From positions 1 to 50,266 of the forward strand of contig JADRCO010000136.1 of assembly GCA_021464525.1 (NCBI GenBank): 50,266 nucleotides of DNA. Direction: 5' to 3'. The position numbers and the translations under genes were made by a program. This DNA is from Rhizophagus sp. LPA8_4_AMF. Taxonomy: Eukaryota; Glomeromycota; Glomeromycetes; Glomerales; Glomeraceae. Position 1 is the stretch's first letter. Each line of letters opens with the position of its first letter. Positions 33,222-43,921 of this stretch are shown here, one piece after another. Below the pieces are notes generated by a model. The model was not told where the DNA came from. It saw only the letters and a program-made list of their open reading frames with translations, and searched no databases.

Positions 33222-36200
33222 ATGGATAGCGATTTAGAAAGTGGAAATCGTACATATGGAGAAAAAATTACCTATGTGGCCATTAGCCCAGATGGTTCGT
33301 TAGTTGCAACGTTTAATCCTTGTAAGTTATAATACTAACATTATACGTTCGTTCATATTTACAATAAAAAGAAGAGCTAAATTCTTATAAATTACTATTT
33401 TCAGATGGATCTTCTATATCAATTACAAAATTGAAAACAAATGAAAAGTCAGAAATACGCTTTGATAGGAAGAACTTCTTTAAAAAGAAACCACGTAATA
33501 TTCTTGGATGGTCTTTAGCAGTTTCGAATATCATTGAAAATGATATTGGCTTGATTGCAATTTCTTGTATAACTGAAAAAGATATGAACTCAAAAAAAAT
33601 TGAGAAAATTAGTTATTTTTCTCTTATAAAACAACTTTATACAATTTATAGAAATTCATCATCATCTTCAAGTCATACTATGCTTAATTACCTTATATAT
33701 AGTAATATCGTCATCATTTTGATAAAGTCCCCTCTTTTATCTCTTTTATGGTTTATATTCGTCCCCTTTTACATTTTTTATTTGACTGAATTATTACACC
33801 CTTATAAGATTTCGAAAAGGGATAAACAATTTCAATTATCCTCTGCTCCTAGCGAAGGGATGATAAAGCTCTTTAAATTTTCATTTAATAATGATAGTGA
33901 TGATAATGATCATAACGATATTTCGCTATACAAGTGTCGTCTCGGTGGAATTGTTAAATTTTTAAGCAATTCTAAAAACTCATTAGATGACAGTGCAATA
34001 CTGGTTTGCATGAATTGCATAAAAATACAAAAGTTTAATATTAAATTGAACAAAAAAGTTTCCATATTAAAAGAAAGTACTTATTTATTACCTGGAAATC
34101 TATTTAAAAAATTAGAAAATCTTGAGGATTCAAGACGTAATTGGGAATATCTTTTAAGATCTGGATTTCAAGAATTTTTAATGGTTGACACGAGCAATAG
34201 CCAACAAACACAAAGTATTGAAATGTACGATATTAATACTTCACAATTGGTGAATGTTTTTTACAGACGTCGTGGTGAAAAAGATTATATAATTTCAAGA
34301 AACAATGAACCCGGAGTTTTTGCAATATCAACTGATTCAAGATTATTTGCTTATTCTTATGGAGACAACATCATTACAATTTATTTAATGGAAAGTGGAC
34401 TTGAAGTTGTTTCGAAAAAATTTGATAATATTTGTAAAATTAAATTTTTAGAATTTATTGAAAAAGATAAAAAATTGTTCATTATTGATGAAGATGAAGA
34501 ATATGATATGAAATTTAATATTTGGATTATATCAGGACGTTTAAATAATTATTTTTCTATTGCTAGAGATGATCTTCCTATTTCTTCAAAATATGATGAA
34601 TATTATAGTACTTTAACTAAAGCAAATGGAAAAGTGGTTTTTTATAATAGAGATTATGAAAATCAGTTTAAAGTTTTACGTGAGATAACTATAAAAAGGA
34701 CAACCTTTGGAGAAAATTATGTCATAAAAGATGAAACAAATGAGCATAAGTATTGTTCATATGATTTAGAGCCATGGAATGATAATGTGAAACCTATTAG
34801 TGGTAGATTTCTTAATGATAAGAGCACCCTTCTTATTATTGGTCAAAATAGTATTCAAATCTGGAAATCCAAATTCCTAAATTTTGAAAATTTTGAAGAT
34901 TTTGAAAATTTTAAAAATTCGATGCTCGTATATATTTTAATATATGAAGACATCGAACCTGAGATAGCGCCTAAATTTCAAATTGAAGATAACATGATTA
35001 CTATTATAACTCACGCATGTAAATCACTTGCTTACCTATATAAACACACTGATAGTATTTATTCTAAAGAAAAAAATCAAAATTTTGTTAGTGGAATCAC
35101 AAATATTATTAAAGACTTTATTAAAAATTATCCTGAGAATTGGAAACTTATGGAGATTCAATATCCTTTAATGGCATATCTAATTTATTCGCGTTCATAT
35201 TCTTTAATAAAATACGTTCTGTTTGGAGACAATAGTCAAGTTGAGTCTCAGGAGACAAATACTAAAAATGCTGAATTGTTACACAGACCACAAAATAATT
35301 ATGGTTCTTACCCATGTTATGATGATTTGAAATTATATGACGATTTAGGATTTGAAGATAAGGACTTAAGATCAATTAATGATTTGGAATTAGCTTTGAA
35401 ATTCTGTCAAGGTTAGCGTTTTCTTATTTTATTGTTATCATTTAGCGTATTTGATCCTAATATTTATTATTTATAGATGAAGATGCTGTTATGTTGGCAT
35501 ACCTATTAGAATATTATTCCGAAAATTCCATGAATCATATTGGTTGGATGATTAATGTTACAAAAATTCTTCCAGAATTATCTAAACATAATCATGGTAT
35601 ATTTATTTTATATATTATATCGTTATTTTTAATTTATCGCAACGTTTTTATTAATGAATATAATCATTATTTAATAGCTGCTAATTATGCGAAATTATTA
35701 TATTATAAACCTTGTTTTGGAGAATTGAAATATAATTTTCCAAATAAATGGTTTCAAGTAGCATCATATAGTCAAGATACATTAAAAGTATACGTACCGC
35801 TTACTAACCTTATACCAACAAATTCTTTGGACATATTTTTATATAAAAAAGTGAGGTATATTATATATTCATTTAGACTAATTCATTGTTTTAAATACTA
35901 TATCTCGTTAATAATTTTTCTTTAACATAGAGATGATGATATTTGTATGGTTCCACTTCCAAATTTTACAACTTATAATTCAATAATTAAAGAGAAGATT
36001 GAGGGTGAAGCGAATAAAGGAAGGATTGAAAAAATTAAACGTTTTTTGAGAGTTCTAGCATTGCCACCCGGTTATAAGGATTTAGATGATAAAGATTTTA
36101 GTCCATTTCTTCAGATTAAAAAATGTGGAATTTCATTTTATGAAATTCCGGCTATGGAAGCAACTATAAATGCAAGATGGTTACAAGCAATGGTACATCA

Positions 36201-37478
36201 GTTTACACCGTTTATAGTTTATTCTGTATTTTTAATTATATTCTCCTCGTGTTCTCAATATTATTCAAGTTTTAATTATATGAGCGAGAATATAATCAGA
36301 ATTGCAGTATTTTATTACACCGGAATATATTTATTAATGATTGAATTTTTACAAATGAAGAAGTATAAATTCAACTACTTTACGATGTTTAAAATATTTG
36401 ATATGTTCAGTATCATTTTAGGCATAATTGTTCTTACATTAATATTTGAAAGGGAATATTATGGAATTGATAGAATCAGCGAAGAAGATACAATTGTTTT
36501 TATATCTTCAACTACTTTAGTACTTTGGATCGAAATGGTATTTTTAATAATTATGAACTTATAAATTTTAAATGATTTCTATATTAACTTTATAATTTAT
36601 TTATTTATTTTAAGCTCTTACAGTTTCGATTATTTTCAGTAGTAGCAACAAATATATTTATTTTTGGAAACATTTTAAGAAAGATCGTACCATTTTTTGC
36701 ATTTATGTTCATTTTAATGGTCGGAATTGGACAGGCAATGTAATTTTTCTTTTTACTTACAATATATTATATTATTAAATCAATTAAATGAATATTAATT
36801 AATTTTTTTATTTATAATGAATAGGTTTGTCCTTTTTAGTCATCGATCACTTTTTAATTTATATCCGTCAGTTTCAAATTTCATGTTTACTAATGGAACT
36901 TCCAATGTAACTTTAACAATGACAAGTCAAGATAATCCCTTTAGCACAGTATGGGATTCTATACTTTCCACATATTATTGGAATACAATTAATTTGAATA
37001 CTTATGATAGTTGGCCATTAAAATTATTTGCTTTCTTTTCAAATATTATTTTGGTTCTTGTTTTATTTAACATGATCATTGCATTGATGAAGTAAGTAAG
37101 ATAATTTTTATATTTTTTGAATACATATTTATTTATATTTATTTAATAATCCTTTTAATTATTATAAAATTATTTAGTGATACGTTTAATAAAGCTAAAG
37201 AAGACGCTAGAATTGGACTGTTGATGCATAGAATAAATCTTATTAATGATTTTGAAAGGCTTGATATTCCCCCATTATATAAAAATGATTCTCCATATAT
37301 TTGTTTTCATAAAGATACTAACTTGATGAAAAATTGGATAAAAAAGTCTCAAAATTTTAGAGAAAAAAAATTATATTCATGGTTTAATGAAAATATCGAT
37401 GAAGAAATGATAACTTTTGATAATGGAGTTGATATTAAATCTTGGTATGAAACGCTCATATCAGGTAATGAAAATTAA
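33222..37478 (+). CDS. Beta-propeller/TRPV-like ion channel, paralogue A
   Basis: Eight exons in phase (33222-33321, 33405-35411, 35477-35596, 35678-35855, 35931-36537, 36615-36739, 36825-37091, 37178-37478) give 1,234 aa. The N-terminal half looks like a WD40-type propeller: YVAISPDGSLVATFNPYDGS near residue 18, FAISTDSRLFAYSYGDNIIT, and LLIIGQNSIQIWKS. A long hydrophobic stretch (about 128-160) interrupts the first blades. The C-terminal part has six membrane segments (S1 about 895, S2 925, S3 958, S4 990, S5 1015, S6 1115) with a pore loop between S5 and S6. S6 reads LVLFNMIIALMNDTFNKAKE followed by HRINLINDFER, strongly like the TRPV S6 and its TRP-box region. It is probably a cation channel of the plasma or organelle membrane; ion and gating signal are unknown. 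The ATG is upstream of a conserved 83-bp intron shared with paralogue B. Confidence 0.88.
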
Positions 37479-37879
37479 GATGACTTTTTATTGATGGATG
37501 GCTGCTGTAGCTTCTATTTCTTTAATTCTTCCACCTAGTCCTTTTATTTTTATTTATTTAATTATATTATTATTATTACTCCATTTTTTGTTAACGTACA
37601 TACACTTGGATTGTATAATTATTATTACGTATTTTATTATAAGAAACAATAATTTAATTTATAAAACTATTCGAAAAGTGTAAAACTATTATTTGGTTAA
37701 CTAAATTTTAATAATTCTAGATATATTAATTTTACGGCAAACAAAAATCACATGACTTTACTAAACCCTAAAATTTCAAATAATATCGTTAAGATCATCT
37801 TAACGACCCCATTTTGATATTGGAAATGATATTGTTTAAAATAATGAGATTTCTGTAAGGGATAATACGGGATTTACTA
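37479..37879. other. 3' region of channel A, no further gene
   Basis: The 61-aa frame just after the stop is hydrophobic and AT-driven and is not called. An inverted pair, 'cgttaagatcatcttaacg', lies near 37,787-37,805. Confidence 0.45.
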
Positions 37880-38004
37880 CGAAATCAGAATCCCGTTACA
37901 ACACGCTCATAAATCATAATTCCGAAAATTCAAAATCCTGAAACCACATGATTTCCGACATTTATTATCCCGACATTCATTATCACAACACTCATTATTG
38001 GTTA

Positions 38005-38823
38005 CAGTACGATTTCCCTAATCCCAATTTCCCGAACATACCTTTTCCCGAAGCCAATATCTCGAATCCCATTATCCCGAAATGTACATTTTCCCGAAAT
38101 GCTAATATCCCGAATACCATTATCCCGAATCCCAATTTCCCTAATTTCACAAAATAAACATTATCCCGAATCCCAGTTTCCCGAATTGCATTTTCAAAGT
38201 CCAGTAATGTACTATCATTATCATTTATAAAATAAATTTTTATCATCAAATTATTATATCTCATTTAAAGGTAATAGCGAAATCAAACAGTTTATTTTTT
38301 TAAAAAATATAATAGATAGGAGTTTATATTATAAGATGATTGAAGATTCTTAATTAATAATTCACATATATATATGAATCAGACGTCCATATTTCTGGTA
38401 TAAAAAATTTTTTATTTATTAGTTTTAAATTAAATACTTGTACATGTTCAAGATACACTTTTAAGGAGTGGGGCTAATGATAAAAATTTTAAAAATTTGT
38501 TCCAATAAAGTTTACTTTTTTTAAAAAAATGAAAATTATAAAACTCTATTAAAATTAATTGATTTGTAGATTAGTTGTAGATTCCATTAATCTTAATTTG
38601 TGAATTATTTCATATTTTTCATTAAAAACAAATTGAAAATTAGTAACTGGTTTTATTAAATTTCTTTTATAGTAAAGATTAGTCAACTTCAGTAATTTTC
38701 ATATATGTCGTTTTAATTTCGGGAAAATGACCATTTGGAAATTGGGATTCAGGATAATGGGATTCGGGATATTGGCTTCGGGAAAAGGTATGTTCGGGAA
38801 ATTGGGATTCGGGAAATCGTCCG
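38005..38823. mobile_element. Inner iteron-ended element of F2 (about 820 bp)
   Basis: The left end repeats 'aatcccaatttcccgaa' and 'attatcccgaa' about every 15-25 bp up to 38,200. The right end at about 38,705-38,823 carries the inverse. Correspondence is high over about 60 bp at the tips and decays inward. The middle is AT-rich. Confidence 0.55.
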
Positions 38824-38948
38824 AATGACTCTGCTAAAATTTACCATGACTGGACTCAGAAAGATCATCGGACCGAATACCGTTAGACATAAAAATATTT
38901 GCGATATGTCTTAAAAACTGATCATTACATATCAAAAAAAAATACATA

Positions 38949-39234
38949 TGGGCGCATTTTTGGAATGTGACACACCTTTTACCTGGAACAATTGATTAGA
39001 CTTAATAATTTAATATATATTGACGCACCTTTTATCTGGATCAATTGGTTAGATTTGTTATGTTCAAATAAATATATGACTCAAAATCAGTATAATTAAT
39101 TATATAAAAAAGTAATTTTGATATAATTTTAAAATATTATCAAGATAAGTTAATAATTTAAAGTATATGTTGCTTGTGTAATTTATTAAATTGATCTGCA
39201 AAAGACTAATAAAGCTATTCCAGAAATGCGCCCA
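38949..39234. mobile_element. TA-flanked inverted-repeat element (286 bp) nested in F2
   Basis: TGGGCGCATTTTTGGAAT at the left mirrors ATTCCAGAAATGCGCCCA at the right with one mismatch; TA flanks both. Two internal direct repeats of about 30 bp contain 'gcaccttttatctgga' (second copy) or a near match. Confidence 0.75.
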
Positions 39235-39500
39235 TATGATTTAAAATAAAAAACTTTAATTTTTGCAATATCAGATGTATTTTAAAAAATCATTTATTAC
39301 ATATCAATACAAAATATTACAATAATATTATGTCTACATAAAAGTAATATTAAATATAAAATTAAAAAAAATAATGTAAGTGTCGGGATAATGGATGGCA
39401 GGAATAATGTAGTTTCAGGTTTTGAATTTTTAGGATTATGATTTGTCAGAAATGTAAGCGTCAGATTTGTGTTGTAACGGATTCTTATCGTCAGAACTTT

Positions 39501-40235
39501 GAACGATAATACATAACATGACATCTGAAATAAACAGTGGCTACATAATATTATTTGCCCGAGCCTTCAATAAAAAAGGCAAATTCCTCTATCTTCAATT
39601 GTTTTTTTATTTCAGATGCGTGTTTAAATTAATTTCTTTGCTCCTTAATTAAAAAAAAAAATTCATCGATCGTGATCGTGTAAGATGACGGCTATTTAAG
39701 ATGTAATGAAAAATAATTTCTTTTGGGCAACAGAATATGATTCGGTTAGAATAGTTTAATACTTTTTATCTTTTGTAAATTTTTGTATATGAAATTTAGG
39801 ATGTACTATTTTAATTTAGAAGTTTAAATAGTAAAGAGAAATATATAAGTATATACAAAAATGAAAAATATATACCCACAAAATAATTTAAAAATTAGTT
39901 ATATTATAATGGTTAATGGTTGATCACGAGGAAACTTAAGACATTTAGAAGATTCAATCTCTTAAAAGAATTATATAATTATGTTCAAAACTATCTTATC
40001 AATAGTGATGCCGACTTAACTGATTGGTTTTATCAGAATTATATTTTAAAAAGCAAAAACCAACGTTGTTGAAATAGTTTTAACTTTTTAAATCATTGAG
40101 ATCTGAGAAATACATTTTATTAATAAAAAACATAAAATGTAATGAATCTAATGTAGCTGTAAAAATTCGATGGCAAATCTGAATATAAAATATAAACTAA
40201 CAAACATTATTAACAATTTTTTTTTCTTTTTTTAG
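39501..40235. other. Intergenic, no gene seen
   Basis: AT-rich without supported coding features. Confidence 0.5.
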
Positions 40236-40560
40236 GCGGGTTTTCAAGTCTCTCTGGACGTGGAGTCTGCTTTCTCTTTGTCTTTTCTTCTCTTCTCTTT
40301 AGGTCTTCTTTTATTTTTCGATTAAATATGGTTGTATAATTCTTTGATAAGCAACTCATCTCTGTCTTTCTTCTTTTCTCTTTTCTTTAGATCTTCTTTT
40401 ATTTTCATTAAATAATCATGAACACGGTTGAATAATTCTTCGATAGTAACTCATCAGATAAAACCAATAAACCAAGAATATCTTCACCTGATAGGTCTTC
40501 TCTTTCGGTCTTTGCTTTATTAGGTCTTCTCTTCAGTTCCCTCTTTTTTACATCTTCTTT
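40236..40560. repeat. Imperfect tandem duplication of about 85-95 bp, pyrimidine-rich
   Basis: 'tctttaggtcttcttttatt' near 40,298 recurs as 'tctttagatcttcttttatt' near 40,386. Each is followed by related 'attaaat...ggttg.ataattctt' and 'actcatc' segments. A third partial unit ('ttaggtcttctcttc') occurs near 40,529. Non-coding. Confidence 0.5.
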
Positions 40561-40631
40561 TAGGTATGTAGGTTGGGATTCTGGGTTATGTATGAGTGGA
40601 TGGTGTGTGTATGTTTGTGTATTCGTATTCC

Positions 40632-40811
40632 CACTTTCCCCTGTCTTTCTCTTTCTCCTATCTCCTCGCTCTTTCCACCTTCCCCTTTCTTTTCCTTTCT
40701 CTATCTCCTCGCTCCCTTCCTTTCCCCTTTCCCTTATTCCTCACTCTTTCCCCCTCTCTCACTTTCCTCTTTCCCTTTCCCCTTTCCCTTTCCTCTTTCC
40801 TTTCCTTTCCG
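40632..40811. repeat. Near-pure polypyrimidine tract (about 180 bp)
   Basis: The plus strand is almost entirely C and T, with units such as 'tttcccctttcccttt', leaving all three frames open. Open frames across it are compositional artefacts. Such mirror-like tracts can form triplex DNA (established for homopurine-homopyrimidine DNA). Confidence 0.7.
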
Positions 40812-40970
40812 GCTAAATAGTCATTCTTAGTTCTGGCTAGAGTATTTATTTTGGCCAGAATTAGACGTTTAAAGAATTTTGCTAAAAAAAGTTGAGCCGG
40901 TATGCTTTCTCCATTTGCCGATCTTATCGTACCTGTTTCTCTGGATATATTATTTTAATAGATGTATATA

Positions 40971-41398
40971 CAGTGGGGAGCAAAATTTTTTGGAAATTTC
41001 ACGTGACTTAAATCACGTGTAATGGCTTCGCAGATCAGATTGCAAATATACTTCATCCAACGCTATACATCTCTAATATAACCTGGTCAAAAAACTGTAA
41101 GCTTATTAACAGAAACCCAAGAATATGTAAACCATCAAATTTGGGGAATTTGGGAATGTTGAACGTTAATGAATGAAAATTTTATTTCTAATAAAGTTAT
41201 AAACATTTTATTATATTAATAAAAATTAAGTTATGAGGAAATTATTAGGGTAAAGGGAGAGGGGATAATTTTTTATTTGTATATAGTTTAAATCTCATGG
41301 TATTGCACTTTTAAATATATTAAACTATTTGCAAATATAATCACTGGTTGTTGAGTAAATTCACTTTAAAGTTTTCCAAATAATTTTGCTCACCACTG
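40971..41398. mobile_element. Tc1/mariner-like non-autonomous element (428 bp)
   Basis: CAGTGGGGAGCAAAATTTTT at the left mirrors AAATAATTTTGCTCACCACTG at the right with a few mismatches, between TA dinucleotides (40,969-40,970 and 41,399-41,400). CAGTGG...GCAAAA ends are typical of Tc1/mariner elements. No transposase frame. Confidence 0.75.
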
Positions 41399-41635
41399 TA
41401 TATACACTTATATATACATATATATATATCTATTAACTTTGAAAAGCCCCTCCTCTATAAACAGGTAGAGGCCATAAAGTACCTATAGGGGAAGAGCATT
41501 TTTTCAGGGCCGAAATTATGCTAATGTCAGTCAATTGCTAAATAGGTAATAAAATTTTGACTGGCATTATCTAAATTATCGAAAAAAGGAAAGATCTACC
41601 CAATTTTTTGGGTACCTTCACGGTACGAAGTCACT

Positions 41636-42436
41636 TACCATTCTTAACGTACGCATCATGTGTATAATCTTTAGTAAAATTGAAATTATGGTATAATGCT
41701 AGTAAAATTCGTAATTTCCGCTCAAAAACTTGTAAATCTGAAAGAAATGCTTGCAATCGCCTTTATAGGAAATAAATATATCGTGATTAGTATTTTAATT
41801 TTTCTTAGTTTTTTTTCTTTCTTTCTCTTACTTTTTTCATTTTATCTTGTTAATTAGCTAATAGTTTGTTATATTTTATTAAAAAAAAATTTTTAGCATG
41901 TATAGAAATAAAATAAATAAAACCGTGTATTATTATAAAATTTTATTACTTTCATGGAACTTTGATACAATTAAGTTAACACTTTTTCACTAAATATTAT
42001 TTCGTAGGTATATATTCATAAAGTGTAGATAGATTAATCAAAAAAATTATATTTAGATTAGTCAAAAAGATAAATTTCTGAAACTAAATGGTTAGATAAA
42101 TAGTTGTTTTTTGTAGGTAAAATCCAAATCTGAGCGAGTTAAATCAAACAGTATAGTTGGTTCATTAACTTCATTAAATGTATTTTTGTTTTAACAAAAA
42201 AATTTAATAAACCGTTGAAAAAAAATTAAACAAAACTTCAATATACAGAACTTCAAGTCAACGTATTACTCTATTTATTCAATTTAATTAATGTTTTAAA
42301 CGCAAAAATTTCCAAGATAATAAATGTTACACAAAATAAAAGTGTGTACATTAAGTTATCGTACAACTTAAAAACCAGGATGTGTACATTATTATTGTAC
42401 ACATGCGATAATATCATGCGTACGTTAAGGATGCTC
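41636..42436. mobile_element. Possible hAT-like element with CTTAACGTACGCAT ends (about 800 bp)
   Basis: CTTAACGTACGCATCATG at 41,643 is mirrored by CATGCGTACGTTAAGGATGC near 42,416-42,435. The tips resemble the smaller element at 15,790. I could not find a matching 8-bp duplication, so the boundaries are uncertain. Confidence 0.45.
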
Positions 42437-42567
42437 TTATTCCATTTTGGTTATAATACAACTGTAATATGATTGATCATACCCAAAGGTTATTCATGTG
42501 ATATTGTAATTCCTATGGTATTTCGGTACGATTGGTATCATCCCCATCGTACCTGTACATAATTGAT

Positions 42568-42898
42568 ATTATTATACGGCTCTATAGGACCATCATGTAC
42601 TTGCTGTACCAATTCATGCTTATAATTGAATTTATTATAATTGCGTATAAAAATTATACACTAAATCTGTGATACACATGATTTTATAACACTAATTAGT
42701 TATATTAATTTGATAATATAATACTAGTTTTAATATAAAACTTATGAAAGTATGAAAATAAAAGTTTTAATTAATATGATGGTCATTCTGGTCCGGATAA
42801 TAACATTGTTATTATATGGGCTGCTTAATACTGTAATAATGATCTGATGTGGCACTTCGTGCCACATCGTACCATTATTGAGTACGCCCGTACAATAA
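42568..42898. mobile_element. Dispersed inverted-repeat element, copy B (uninterrupted)
   Basis: Homologous to 12,384-13,049 but without the nested hAT-like element. It carries a perfect hairpin GATGTGGCAC-TTC-GTGCCACATC near 42,846-42,868. No coding sequence. Confidence 0.7.
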
Positions 42899-43921
42899 TA
42901 CAGTATACCGTACTACTTTACTATATACTTGCTAACCGACAATCATTCATTTAACCGGCTTAAGGAACGTTTTTGGCCGATTCCAAATTTAGTATGTGTG
43001 GTAAATGATTGATTAATGACATCATATTTAAAAAGTTTGTCATACAATAAAGTAAATAAAGTTTAAATGACTAACGCCAATTTGCTTTCATGAACAAGCC
43101 ATAAAACTTACTATAAAAACACAATGGTTTATTTTATCTAACAATAACCATTCGGTTACTATATTTGTATAAATATAAGAATAACCGATAAACAATTACT
43201 GTCAATTAATATACTTTTAAACGCAAATTCTTTAATCATAGTGACGCTAATTATTTACTATTAAAGTGCTCAACTAAAAGGCTTTAGGTATCAGATAAAG
43301 TCTTTAAAGAAAGTGCAATAATATAATTGATAATTATAAAGTCAGCAAAGTGATAGGCAGCATAATGAAATTTTACTTTTACCATTTACCATTTATTATT
43401 ATTTGGCACAGCAAAAAAAATCTAAAAAAGTTTTCATTCTATCAATGAATCCTTTTTAATAATCAAGCAAATTTTCAACGACTAAAAAAGAAATTGATTG
43501 CGTAATATATTTACTTATTTTAGCTAGAGAAAAAAAGAAAGTTTTATTATCTCAACTTCCCAAAATTGATTACCTAACCAAATTGGGTTTGAATATAATA
43601 AGGTTTGGGGTTCGGGAAACAGTGTTTAGACTAGCAGACTGGCCATTTTGGCCTAAGTTAGCAATAATTTGTAAGGTTGTTTACCGGTTTAACTTTATTT
43701 GTTATTTGAAAGCTTTGAATAAATTCAAGAAAAGCGAACAATAAACTAAATATGATTGTATTATTAAGCTTTAAATATTTCAATAAATCAATAAATAAAA
43801 TGAATGACTAGAAATGTAAATTATTCCTTTGATATTTTCCTTATAAATATAAAGATTTGTAAAATTTTTTTCTTCAAATTTTTTTTTTAAAAAGTATATT
43901 TTGGTACAAGAAAGAAAATAC
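42899..43921. other. Upstream region of channel paralogue B, no other gene
   Basis: AT-rich. No coding features seen. Confidence 0.45.

Larger units (their letters stand above)
37880..39500. mobile_element. Iteron-ended foldback element F2, with nested elements
   Basis: The outer left end (about 37,880-37,990) and outer right end (about 39,370-39,500) mirror each other through 'gttacaacac', 'aaatcataatt' and 'attatcccgacat' words. Inside lies a second iteron-ended element (about 38,005-38,823), whose 60-bp inverse ends share 'aatttcccgaacatac' and 'ttttcccgaagccaatat'. A TA-flanked element sits at 38,949-39,234. No transposase frame anywhere. Confidence 0.6.

Noticed and set aside
33431-33445. 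Starting channel A inside its second exon
   Set aside because: The frame has no ATG there. A first exon at 33,222 joins in phase and gives the same conserved start as paralogue B.
40573-40830. Three overlapping plus-strand frames rich in Pro, Ser, Phe and Leu
   Set aside because: All three frames are open at once because the tract is almost pure pyrimidine, a compositional artefact.
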